Below, piece by piece: positions 33,301-44,581 of a stretch of 64,000 nt of DNA. Below the pieces are notes generated by a model, which saw only the letters and a program-made list of their open reading frames with translations, did no database searches and was not told the origin of the DNA. A program made the translations under genes and the position numbers. Source of the DNA: Antedon mediterranea (taxonomy: Eukaryota > Echinodermata > Crinoidea > Comatulida > Antedonidae). Each line of letters begins with the position of its first letter. Positions within the stretch are counted from its first letter, which is position 1. The DNA is taken from assembly GCF_964355755.1 (NCBI RefSeq), contig NC_092671.1, positions 39,821,304 to 39,885,303 on the forward strand, written 5' to 3'.

Positions 33301-36300
33301 ACTCTTATTCCTACATGTATAAATCCAATGATAAAACAACAACAAGAATCCTGCAAAAGTTGAGCTAAAATGAAGCTAGGATCCTTGTAGTGAAAAGCCC
33401 GCTGTTACCACGATCGCTAGCTATGAGTGACTGATTCTCATCAGCATAGGAAGTCAGACCAATCATTAGTTTACAGGATATACTGTACTACAGCGATGAT
33501 GACTCACCCTATCTAAACACACAAGACTGGTGGTGACCATGGTAGCTGATCCATCAAACATACACACTCCCGCTGTTAGCAGGATTAGTCAACGTTACAG
33601 CTATAATAGCAGAGCAGTTTAATACTGTAAAACATAGCTGGTGCATTCAACCAACGCACAACCTCCCGCTGCTTGTGATATTATTAGTAAGCAGCCAGCT
33701 ATAACAACTAGTGAGATTTTTAGCATTCTTTGTATGAATAAAAAGTTGGTAATATTACTACAGCTGTAGTTATAATACGCAGACACAAGGCATAGAATAC
33801 AATCAACATTAACAGATTCATTACATTCAATGGTGGGAATTTTACATAAATGGTAAATTATTTAATTTATGTCCTTGTTCTGGTGAGAAATTAATTAACA
33901 AGAAAATGATTTAATTAACAATGAGCTCACTGTATGTTAAAGTCATTATGAGAAAATAGTTTTAACACATGTATGCAAATGAATAGGAAATGTGTAATAA
34001 TAAATTTAAAGTAAAATGTATTACTAATTTACTTTCCAAGTACTCTCTCATTAGCACTGATGATAGAATACTAAAGGCCTGGGAATTTTAAAGGATAATA
34101 TTCATAATTAAAAAACTGACAACGATATACAGGGACAATTTTCTCCAGTGCAGCAAAGCCAAATGCTATCAGTACAATACTCATATAAATTCAATACTCA
34201 TTTATTAAATGTGCCAAAAAGGCAATGCAAAACAAATTTTCCAACTCCTGATTGATCAGCAGTTAATTCTACTTAATCAAAATTTTAAAATGAAAATATT
34301 CTTATTCCATATATGGGGATATCACTACCATATTTGGGAATATCACTACCATGCATTGTTTAGGCACATCACACTTTAGTGAAAACGTTAAACAAGATCT
34401 TTTAGTATCATCGCAAGTTAAAAAAAGTTCATACATTTGATTTATGAATCATAACTATATCCCTTTCACATACTTTAGCATTATCTACACATAAATTATT
34501 TGATGGACAATTAAACACGTATCATGCATCACGTGACACGCACTTACGTGTATTTGCGACTCCTTTAAATGTTGTTTCTTTGTGTGAATCTAGTCATAGA
34601 AATGTCTTTGTGTGGATGATGAACAATAACTATTAATCTTCGACTTATTAGTATCTACGGGCAATTTTAGATCAATTACAATCTCCAACTTTTATTTAAC
34701 CAAAAAAATATAAATCACAAAATTGTGATTAATGCTTTAAGATTAAATTAGATTTTTTGAAAAAATAAATTAAATTAGTAAATTTGAAGACAATGATGAG
34801 CGAGATAATTAAGAAGTTAATGACTATGTGCGTCTGGTCACATGGTAATGTTTGGTAATTTCCCTTTTGTCTAGCATCACTTTGTCTTCTTTGTTTGAAT
34901 CCAATCAAAACTTGTGAGATATAATTCAAACAGGAAGTCCTCATATATCCAACCATCCCCCCTTTTTTTGATATTAATAATTTATTAATGACACATTTTA
35001 AAAATAACTATTTTTAACATAACAATTTTAGTTATAAAATATGAACGATGAAAGATAAAGATATAAAAACTTATGGGCTAATAGTAGGATATAGGAATAG
35101 TATGTACTTAGAGCGGAATACATAGGTTGAAAACCAGTGAACAAAAATTAGTTTGTACGTTTTAAAAATCACAAATATTCTGAGCGTTACGGATATGAAT
35201 ATTCTCATTCATCCCGGTAGTATTAATTTTAGAAAGATATCAATCTAATCCAAAAAATTTCTGTTGATTATTCAAAATGTAATACTGTATATTAAAAAAA
35301 AAGTTTATTTTAATGATGTACACAATGGTTTGCAGTTGTTTGGAAGTAGTGGAATCGTAGCAACCAGTTGTTGGCCAGCTGTGGTTGACACACAGCAGGT
35401 GTGCAAGCCACAGGACAAGCTGTTGGTGGACAATTTACTGGACATGCCACCGGTCATCTGTGGTGAAGCTGAACAAGAGGTGCAATTGAGGCCATGGCCA
35501 AGGTTGACAAGTTAACATCCTATAATAACGTGTCCTGGGATATCCCTATAAATAATGCAATGGAACAATACTATACAGCCTGACAATAAGGATACTTTTA
35601 CGGTCAATGATAAGTTCAATGATAAGTACTATATAATAATGATGACAGACAATTCCAGCAGCGTTATTCAGGATATGATAGTATTGATAATTGTATTGTA
35701 ATGACGGACGTTATTGATGACGACATGCTGATGCTAATAATAAAGAAAACTTTAGTGAATTTTAAGTATAAGTGATGACAATTGAAACTCAACGACTACC
35801 AATTGACTAAAATCAAATTCTTTGAATGGACTACCTGTAAGTAGCACTATTAATGTAAAATAGCATAAACACAATTCATCCAAATATAGTACCCATTATT
35901 AAAAGGCAAATTACGTTCTCAATGGAGATACAAATAAAATAAGCACTGAAAAAATGACAATGCTGTGGGTATCAGTGGCTGGATCTTGATGGAGATACAA
36001 AAAAAAAATAAGCACTGGAAAAATGACAATGCTGTAGGTAGCAGTCGCTGGATCTCAATGGAGATACAAAATGACAATGCTGTAGGTAGCAGTCGCTGGA
36101 TCTCAATGGAGATACAAAATGACAATGCTGTAGGTAGCAGTCGCTGGATCTCAATGGAGATACAAAATGACAATGCTGTAGGTAGCAGTCGCTGGATCTC
36201 AATGGAGATACAAAATGACAATGCTGTAGGTAGCAGTCGCTGGATCTCAATGGAGATACAAATAAAATAAGCAAAAACTACTATGTATAGTAAAGTAAAC

Positions 36301-39300
36301 ATCCGGGAAGAAGCACAATGTATTATCTCTTTCTTATGTTAATACTGTATCATCTTATGAATGAACTCTTCACAACATGACCATACAAAGCCAAATTGCC
36401 ATTGCTTTATTGTATTTACAAAACAGGACAAAAAAAGAGTACACAAAACCCTGGTATGTTGAGTCCAGACTGAATACTAGGCCTTAATAGGAAATAAGTA
36501 GAACAGCATTTCATGTATTGTACAGCACGGCTGCATTCTTATGGTAAACCACAGATCAGCAGGGTAAACCCACTATGCCTGGATAGTAGGGTGAACTCTA
36601 GTAGAGCATACGACTCTGCTTACGGTAATACTTAGTGCAGAGTGACTGCACTTAGCAGGACTGTGTACATGATGACTCATACTGTTAGATTAGCCAGGAT
36701 AAAGTATCAACCATGGATTTACAGAACTAATCAAATATCAGCTCACACACGGAGAGCTTAGTACTAATGTGACTCACTTACACTACACAGAACATCAAAT
36801 ATTGAGTCACAAATACTTACTCACTCAGAGTATAGTGGAATTTTTAATTTATTATAGTTTAAAATTAATTGGATAAAATTGCAAATAGTATAATATAAAT
36901 TATTATTTAAGTGTTATGGGTAAACATACTTGGGATATTCCTTTTGTTGACAATACGGAAGATGTATTACAGTGTTTATGACACCTGGTTAATATTTAAA
37001 GAAGATTCATGAACCAGGCACCTAATAAACTAAGAGCCTCCAATCCAACTACAGTCCCTGGAAAATCCTAAATTAGAACTTCTTGCTTCATATAGAATTG
37101 GGTTAGGTAGGTGAAGTAGCATAAATATAAACACTGTACATTTATACAAGAAGAAGATAAGCTATTGAAGTATTATAGTTATACTGTAAACATATCACTG
37201 AAACTGGTAAAGCTCTGTCCACACTATCAAACTTTATGTGATGTGCCCATATATGGACATAATGATGATGTTATATCACTACCATTTGGGCCAATCACTA
37301 CAGTACCATATTTTAAGCACATCACACTTTTTTTGCCAAACTAGTTTGATAGTGTAAACAAAGCTTTAGAGACTTGTGCTATAAATACTACATATTACAG
37401 TATATAATAAAATATCATTGTATATTTGATGATACACATTTTAAATGACTAATAATGTGATATAATTTAATCAGCTATTTTTTACTGGTAGAGTTTTGAG
37501 AAGTGTTAATAGAAAGATGTACCACTTGTCTACGTAGCTGTCGTGGAAAAAAGTCAGAATGACGTTTTGACTAAAAAATGATGGGTTCATACAGTAATGA
37601 CTTTAGAACTTCTAAAGAGTAATCAATCAATTTCAATTGTTTTGGTGAGATCCACCTCACCATATTGCTATAAATAACACCTTGATCAGATCAGTGTTAT
37701 TTATAGCAATATGGTGAGGTGGATTCAATGACATTGTTTTATTTACTCAACATAATTACATCACAATCCCAAAATTGGATGACATCATAATCTCAAAATT
37801 GGATGACATCATAATCTCAAAATTGGATGACATTTTAATCTCAAAATTGGATGACATCATAGGTCGTGTTCGTACGGTGGTTAAAATAAGCGCTTAATTT
37901 CACCCATGCCTCGGGTTATAAATTGAGCCTTGTTCGTACTTGAAATATTTAACCGCTTAATCGACAAATCACAAACCGGAAATTACGTTATAAGGTCAGT
38001 TGTCTTTACAACCTACGACCCCATTTTCGCACGCTAGTTTCGCGTGTTGTATATTTTTTACTCGCGATCTTTCTTTACAATAACAATTTTGAATTACACA
38101 TTGCCTCTATCGGAGATTTATTATCCTCGAAGGCCGAGTATAATTGGATTATCGCTGAAATAACCTGCAAATTTGGTGAACATTTTGCCTCGAATTTTTT
38201 GTAGCCTGAGGCAAAAGTTAATTGGATCACGCGAACGGAAATCGGGAATAAGCTGGTATTTTCAACCCCTACGAACAGGCCCATAGATCTCAAACTTAGA
38301 TCAGATGACATCATAATCTCAAAGTTGGATGACTTCATAATCTCAAAATTGGATGACATCATAATCTCAAAATTAGATGACATCATAGATCTCAAACTTG
38401 GATGACATCATAATCTCAAAATTGGATGAGATCATAGATCTCAAACTTTGATAAAATCATAAATCTCAAAATTGGATGACATCAAATCATATTCATAATC
38501 AAAATAAAAAGGTAACATTTACATTTTATTTAAATTTATTTTGTTTATCTTTAAAAATTTTTTATTTACATTTAATTTGTATTTTAAATGTTTATGTCTC
38601 GTCATGATGTATTTTTGTGAGGGTCCCTAATGATCAGCTTCGGATGGATGGACCACCCTCGTAAAATATTGTTGAAATAAATAAATAAATAAGCTACTTA
38701 TGTAGTTGGTAACAACATTTTAAGGAGATTTGTGTACTGGAAATTACTACCGACTCTCCTTCCCACGCATCGAAGAAGTAAACACATTATTCTGTATAGT
38801 AAATTGGTAAGATTATGCGATGTAGACATGTTGAGCATAGTGATGTAGTACGTTTAGTTTCATGAGAATTAAATCTAGTTAAACTTACTACTGTATATTA
38901 GCCAACGTAGTACATGAAGATAGAATATATAGTAGTCATAAATGCATCATGTAACATGTTACTCTTTGATATAGCTATATTTAAAACCTGCACAAAATTA
39001 AATTTAGTGAATATTCCTCTATTTTTATTTATTTTCAGATACCGATCTCACTCTTATAATTATGTTTATTTTACAAAAAAAGAAAATTATTTAAAAAAAA
39101 AAAAAAAAAAAAATGATATTCGTTCAGACTTACGAGTCCTATACATTACTAGAAATATGGACACGGACTACAGGTTTACTAAACAATACTATGCAGTACT
39201 ACAGTATTTTTCTTGTCTATTATTATTATAATAAGCTGGTTCCAAAGTGACTGGGCCGACCTGAATAATTGATTAATTAATGGCCAATTAAAATGGTTTA

Positions 39301-42300
39301 AAAGGACGTCATACCACAGGCAGCTTACCAATACTTAAGTGTTACATGTTAATTTTATTACTCTTAAATAATGTATAATTGATTTTTTGGGATGATATAC
39401 TGTAAGCACATTTTAATAATTACGTTATGTAATAATATAACAAACATTATAAAAATGTATCTAAAATAAATTGTCATACGCCACTTTCCTGGAATTTCTA
39501 AAATTCACAAATATTATTATATTATTATTTTTTCGTTTGTGAACCATATTGTTAATTTTTATCTACATTACTTTAATAATTATAACTGACATCAATTGAA
39601 ATATGAGTTCAGTTTATGAGTTTATTTTAGTACGAATACTTAAGCTAGGATACTTCTTTAAATAAAGACCTAATTTTTTTTTTTTTAAATTCAATTTTCT
39701 GTCATACAATTACAAAGAAGACAAAAACAAATAAAAGGCAAGAAAAGACCAAACAGGTACTAAACCAAACCTATGCTAGTTGATAACCCAGAACAGAGCA
39801 CAGAAATAAACCAACAACAAAAAAATTAATATAAATAATTATTGAATTTGTTCTTTTTTTCATACGTTAAACCATTTTTAAACAATGTTGTCACCAGTGT
39901 CATTGAAAAAAAAAATCAATATTTAAAAAGTCAAGATTCACTTGCCAACGTCATCAACAACGCAAACTCATATTAATGTTAATATAATGAACCTAGATAT
40001 CAACAACCACTTCACATCAAAATATCAACATTGCTTTCTGGCGTTCGTCCAAGTAAACATTTACGTCAGATTGCAGACGTAATTAACATCTTGGTTTGGA
40101 CAGGTAAAATAGTGGCAAACACTTCCGCTCAGGATAGACAATTTACTTTGTGGTTGAATGTATTGAATGTGGTTATACATCCACATAAATGGTGTCTAAA
40201 TAGCTTGGTATGTCCGCTTATTATACACAACATTAAATCTTAATGTGATGAATGTTATATTTTTTCTTTGATTTAATTGAATTGTCCCATTTTTTTTTAC
40301 CGGATCAAAGCGTAATTGTTTGTTGATAAAAAAATAAAATAAAATGATGTACTTGAAATCATTCTTGCGTTCTCATTGATCTAACCTGCCTTTTTTCTTT
40401 TAAATTTTTACTTGATACATTTGTAGATTTTTGTGACAATTTTTAATGACATTTAAAAAAATTTACGAAATAGCCGACTCATTTGAGTTGCAGCGATGTA
40501 TTTTGTTCAAGAATAAGATGCCCTTGCCCAGAATTTTTTCATCTCCTTATTTTTTTATAATATTGTATTGATTTTATACTGGTCAAAAAAATAAACAAAA
40601 CAAAATTAATGAACAAAAAACGACCAAAAATAGCATATTAGATTAGAAAACTAAAATCATGTTAAAGTTAATTGTAATATTCACAATCATGATTTAATGT
40701 ACAGTGCCATTGTCAATATTATATTTATCAATTTGCAATCACAATTTACGATCACAATCATTCAATATACATCATAATATTATCATCAAATATGATCTTA
40801 TTATCAAGATAAAACATAACAATGCTAGCTCCATAAAATGTACAAATTAAACAGCATTAACTGCAACGAGATGGAAAGGTCATTGAAATGTCACAACGAG
40901 TCTTGGGAAAAAAGGAAATGGTAACAAAGTGCCTGGATGTTAGATAATGAATAATTCATATCATCACACAGATGATAAGATGACGCATAATGTACAACAT
41001 TTATATACAATAGTATGTGAACGAGTTTAAAATAGAGAAAATATTTTGAGAGAACAACCTTTATGAAATTATTCTCACTATTCAACAAATACAAAACATA
41101 ATGTACAATAGTATTAGTATGTGAACGAGTTAAATGGAGAGAATATTTTGAGAGAACGACCTTTATGAATTATTGTCACTATTCAACAAATACAAAACAT
41201 AATGTACAACATTTATGTACAATAGTATGTGAACGAAGAGAGAATATTTTGATAGAATGACCTTTATGAAATTATTATCACCATTCAACAAATATAAAAA
41301 CATACTTAATACTTAAATGTACAATACAATAGTATCTGAATGTTTATGAGTTAAGTAGGAATAATAATTTTGAGAGAACGACCCTACTGAGTTGAATAGG
41401 TCAGGATTTCAACAAATTAAATTATTCTCAATTTAACGAAACATAAAACATTATTTATTGCAAAACAATTTTTTATACAAAAGGCTGACCATGAAACAGT
41501 ACCTTCAATCCTTAAAATTGGTAAAAATAATGCATGTCACATGATTCTAAATCAACCAATCAAATGTATGTGTTATATAGTACACTGTAAATCATTAACA
41601 CTGAGAACTTAATAATTCTCACATTGGGCCAATCCATAGTGCTCAGTGAATGTTATCCCCAAATACTCCTTGAAGCATAGCTTTCACAAAGCATTTTAAA
41701 CATTATATGGGAATTTTTTTTTTAAGCATCTTCTTTTTATAATGAGTTAATACTATATATACTCATATAGTGATAAGAAAAGAAAGCTGTAATACAACAG
41801 TATTTATCTACTTCAGCCTTCTTGGGCATCTTACTGTATTGCCTTCTGTGCTGTGTATGCCTGACTTATTGTACAAAAAAATATTTGACAAAAAAAAAAT
41901 AATTTCTTGAAATGTAATGATGTATAAATAGAAAATTACATTTGTTTTTGCAAAATTTTATTTTGTAATGAAATTGTATATTAAACAGATTAGTAAATTA
42001 AATGATGAATCACCCAGCGGGGTTATCTCTCTGAAACATGTGACAACTACGACGACAGAAGATTCTATTTAGGGAATAAAGTTGCAGGAATGCATGTCCA
42101 ATGTCTTCTTCTTGTTATTTAAACTTTTCGCAATTACAGAAGTATGTCAACTATGTTTGATGAGTCATGTTTAAGAAACCTCTGGATTCAACAACCAGCA
42201 ACAGGAGTATAATCATGGAATAGGGTATCACATGACCAATCCACAAGGCATGTCGGGTGTCAGCGGTTAAATTCACGATTAGTAAGCAAATATGTACAAT

Positions 42301-43180
42301 GTAATTTCTTTTGTCTTGATCGTGGGTTGTGTTTACCTGATCTTGCAATATGGCACCTCTTTTCTCAGATTATTCCATTTTAAATTGTCTAGTTTTTCCC
42401 GTGTGGATTTGATGTTTCCCTGCGGATCACGTGGAATTAGTTTGAGCAAATGAGTCATCAATTAGCATATGTTGATAGATCGACTTGTAAACAACAAACA
42501 TGATCATGTAATGTAACCTTTGTTTTAAAAGCACTTTAATTTTTAAGATGCAAGATTTCAATCTAATAATCATGTGCATATAAATTATGGCATAAAAATA
42601 AATTGGGTTTCATAAAGCAAAATTGTACGTTTTTTATTATTATTGTAGTACTGTATAAAATATTTCATAAATGCTATAAAACAATCCATCGGGTTGCAGA
42701 AAAATAGTCATTATTTTATTTTAAAAAGACATGGCTGTTAAATTTTATTGGAGAGAGAGAGAGAGGGAGGGCTAAAGCCTGTTTATCCCCCATTTAAATC
42801 CGTGGCTGGTAGATAACAACATGTTGCTCACATGCATTAATATTTATATATAGGCCTACACCTATATACAGTACCTGAATTCTACTACAATACCCCAAAA
42901 CCTCTCTCACCCTATCAACAAACCCCCTCACCCTGTCCCCAAGGTTTACATCCAATTGTCCAATTATCAATCTATCCTCACATACCAACTTAAACAAGGA
43001 CTCACCTGTTACCAAGGAAACATTGTTGAAAACTTGAGTAAGTCGGTTGAGTATGGTATTAAGAAAGCTGTCAGGAGCAAGCTTGCCTAAATCCTGCGTA
43101 CACTGGTCATATACTATCACACCACAGATATTGTCTGTGTCCAACTTGCATGCGTTTTCAAGCAGTTCTTTAATCGTCAC
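27321..43180 (-). CDS. MAP-kinase phosphatase, DUSP8/DUSP16 class (5' exon missing)
   Basis: Exons on the - strand are 43180-43006, 30583-30251, 29454-29331 and 28944-27321 (stop), in matching phase: 2256 nt, 751 residues. Residues 1-60 are the second half of a rhodanese/CH2 domain (VIVYDQCTQDLGKL). The dual-specificity phosphatase domain follows (PVANVGPTKIL, GINYVLNISKTCP), with the likely general-acid Asp152 in IPIHDNYCEKI, catalytic H-C-x5-R as HCYAGISRSPT (Cys183, Arg189), and AYIM. RPTISPNFNFLGQLLE closes the domain. The tail of more than 500 residues is rich in Ser, Pro and Lys, as in DUSP8/16, which dephosphorylate JNK and p38. The first rhodanese exon with the basic MAPK-docking motif was not found in the window and probably lies beyond 64000. 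The 12.4-kb intron between the first two visible exons is repeat-rich. DUSP8 versus DUSP16 cannot be decided. Confidence 0.94.
29192..29305. mobile_element. MITE family A, copy 6 (one end lost)
   Basis: The left end taaagctctgtctacactat is intact. The right inverted repeat is gone, and the element breaks off about 25 bp from the donor of the catalytic DUSP exon (29331). Confidence 0.8.
29455..30250. other. DUSP intron between the two phosphatase-domain exons
   Basis: AT-rich intron with nothing recognisable. Borders: acceptor ttatatatag before the catalytic exon, donor gtaagatatc after FIG. Confidence 0.6.
31336..31482. mobile_element. MITE family A, copy 7
   Basis: Left end taagctctgtctacactatt; right end gtttcatagttgtagacaga, slightly diverged. 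Confidence 0.85.
34305..34385. mobile_element. MITE family A relic (interior only)
   Basis: The interior words gatatcactaccatatttgg and taggcacatcacactttag are present, but neither terminal repeat is recognisable. Confidence 0.55.
35945..36262. repeat. 48-bp minisatellite, about six copies
   Basis: Unit: aatgacaatgctgtaggtag, cagtcgctggatctcaatgg, agatacaa. The last four copies are essentially identical. The first is separated by an insertion of aaaaaaaataagcactgga-type sequence. The 48-bp period leaves three frames open, which explains the long repeat peptides on both strands. Confidence 0.95.
37209..37366. mobile_element. MITE family A, copy 8
   Basis: Left end taaagctctgtccacactat; right end ctagtttgatagtgtaaaca. 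Confidence 0.85.
37650..37724. repeat. Perfect inverted repeat, 31-bp arms and 13-bp loop
   Basis: The left arm 37650-37680 (atccacctcaccatattgct...) is the exact reverse complement of the right arm 37694-37724. The loop is cttgatcagatca. It lies in the DUSP intron, so a transcript of either strand would fold into a long hairpin. Confidence 0.95.
37755..38487. repeat. 24-bp minisatellite interrupted by a foldback element
   Basis: Units of ggatgacatcataatctcaa plus aatt occur before 37862 and after 38282. Variants carry catagatctcaaac. The two halves belong to one array split by the insertion at 37862-38282. Confidence 0.92.
37862..38282. mobile_element. Foldback/MITE family F, inserted in the 24-bp array
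   Basis: The left end ggtcgtgttcgtacggtgg and the inverse of the right end gggcctgttcgtaggggtt are imperfect inverted repeats over about 35 bp. ATA flanks both sides and could be a 3-bp target duplication. The GGGCCTGTT start and 3-bp duplication are typical of PIF/Harbinger-type MITEs. No transposase is present. Confidence 0.72.
38600..38692 (+). mobile_element. Non-LTR retrotransposon 3' tail fragment
   Basis: Reads gggtccctaatgatcagctt, cggatggatggaccaccctc, gtaaaatattgttgaaataa, then an (aaat)n tail. It is the same tail as at 23149-23221, in the opposite orientation. Confidence 0.65.
40992..41400. repeat. Imperfect tandem repeat, about 100-120 bp, four copies
   Basis: Landmarks agtatgtgaacgag, ttttgagagaacgacctttatg and attcaacaaatacaaaacat recur at 41044, 41147, 41248 and 41367 (ttttgaga/ttttgata). 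Confidence 0.85.
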
Positions 43181-44580
43181 CTGGAATATGCAAATTAATA
43201 ATATACTGGTTATGCAAATATGGTAATAGTTTGTCATGTAAGATTTATTGCATTAATAATAGTATGCACATTTTGTACATAAATCAATGGCAAATGAAAA
43301 TTATTTAAAAGATTATTAAATAATAACAATAATATGCACATTTTGTACAACATGAATAAATAGCACATTATGCAAATTAAGTAGGAAATTAAATATTTAA
43401 ACTAAGTAGCTGAGGATGAAAAATAAACTTGATAAAACGTAAAAAAGATAAAATAATCAAGAATTTACTAGTTATTAAATGGAAGGCTAATGGGTGAGGG
43501 CCCCCTGGGGTAAATAGAAGGCTGACAGATGAGGGTAACAAAGGAGAAGGAGAAAGGGGGGGGGGGGGCATAAATAGGTAAGTAAAATGTGATGGGTAAA
43601 TAGATGACTGACAGATGAGGAATAACAGAGGAGAAGGAGAAAGGCTGATGAATGAGGGTATAGAAGGCTGAAAGGTGAGTGATAACTAGAGGGCTGACAG
43701 TTAAAGGAGAAATTAAGTAAATTGATCTGAAATAAATGAAAACAAATTATAAAACCCAACATTTCTTGGTAATTATTCATTCATTCCTTGGTATTTCTGT
43801 GGATAAACAGTTATTTACTACGGTAGGTCTGTTAATATTAAACTATGTCTCTAATCCAGATCTGAGATTACCCAAATATTTTCAGGAATAAAAACCGTAA
43901 AACAATCAGTAAACTGTTTTAAAAATCCTTTATTTAAATGATTAGATATTATCAGATTTTGATTTTATTCTAAGATTTGACGCATTTTTACAATGACAAA
44001 ATTGAGCATTAAATACAGAATAAAGTCATTGTACTTTTGTAAATTATTTTTTCATTTTATTCAAACTCATTCAACAGCGGGAAACCCGCCCCTTACAGAA
44101 TGGAATAAACTATACCATATAAAAATATATATAAATATTTCACAGACAGAATAAATTTATTAAATGATAAACAAAAGTCTTTATTACGAGATAACAATCA
44201 AATTTCAATTATTATGAGTAATTCATTATTGTAATTTGGCCCGAAGCATCGCTGCTTACCTACCAGGCACAACACTACACTGGTTGCTGCTTAGTCAACT
44301 GGTACTTAGTCACATCTAACAATAAAATCATTATTCAAAACGATGCGATGATTTGTCATCATTGTTTGCATACCAGCTCCTATATTAATGAATTTTCCCA
44401 CACAATTGTTAGGATAGGAAATTAGTATGGTACTGAACAAAACCAATGGTAAATAATATACTGTGTATATCTTGTAACAAGATGTGGGAGGTCCTTTTTT
44501 TTATACCACAACTATTTTACATTTGTCATGTAGTGTCAATAACCTTGACCTGCGTGATCCTGATTACTATTCAATGACAT
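43181..44580. other. Probable DUSP upstream intron
   Basis: AT-rich, with a purine-rich block at 43490-43720 (repeated gaaggctgacagatgagg, and a G run at 43557-43568). Frames across that block are compositional artefacts. No exon was recognised. Confidence 0.55.
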
Positions 44581-44581
44581 T

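Larger units (their letters stand above)
30584..43005. other. 12.4-kb DUSP intron
   Basis: It contains family A MITEs (31336 and 37209), a 48-bp minisatellite (35945), a perfect hairpin (37650-37724), a 24-bp minisatellite split by a foldback element (37755-38487), a LINE tail (38600-38692), a 21-A run (39093-39113) and a roughly 100-bp repeat (40992-41400). The GC-richer patches 33390-33700 and 35320-35520 have no supportable exon. Nothing else was seen. Confidence 0.6.

Noticed and set aside
35320-35520. Cysteine-rich coding exon in the GC-richer patch
   Set aside because: Frames are open on both strands for about 60-80 codons, but there is no acceptor/donor pair and no recognisable domain.
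35919-36302. Long repeat frames on both strands
   Set aside because: They are explained by the 48-bp minisatellite with a period divisible by three, inside the DUSP intron.
43389-43780. Proline/serine-rich proteins on the - strand
   Set aside because: They are the complement of a purine-rich low-complexity block (agaaggctgacagatgagg); composition alone explains them.
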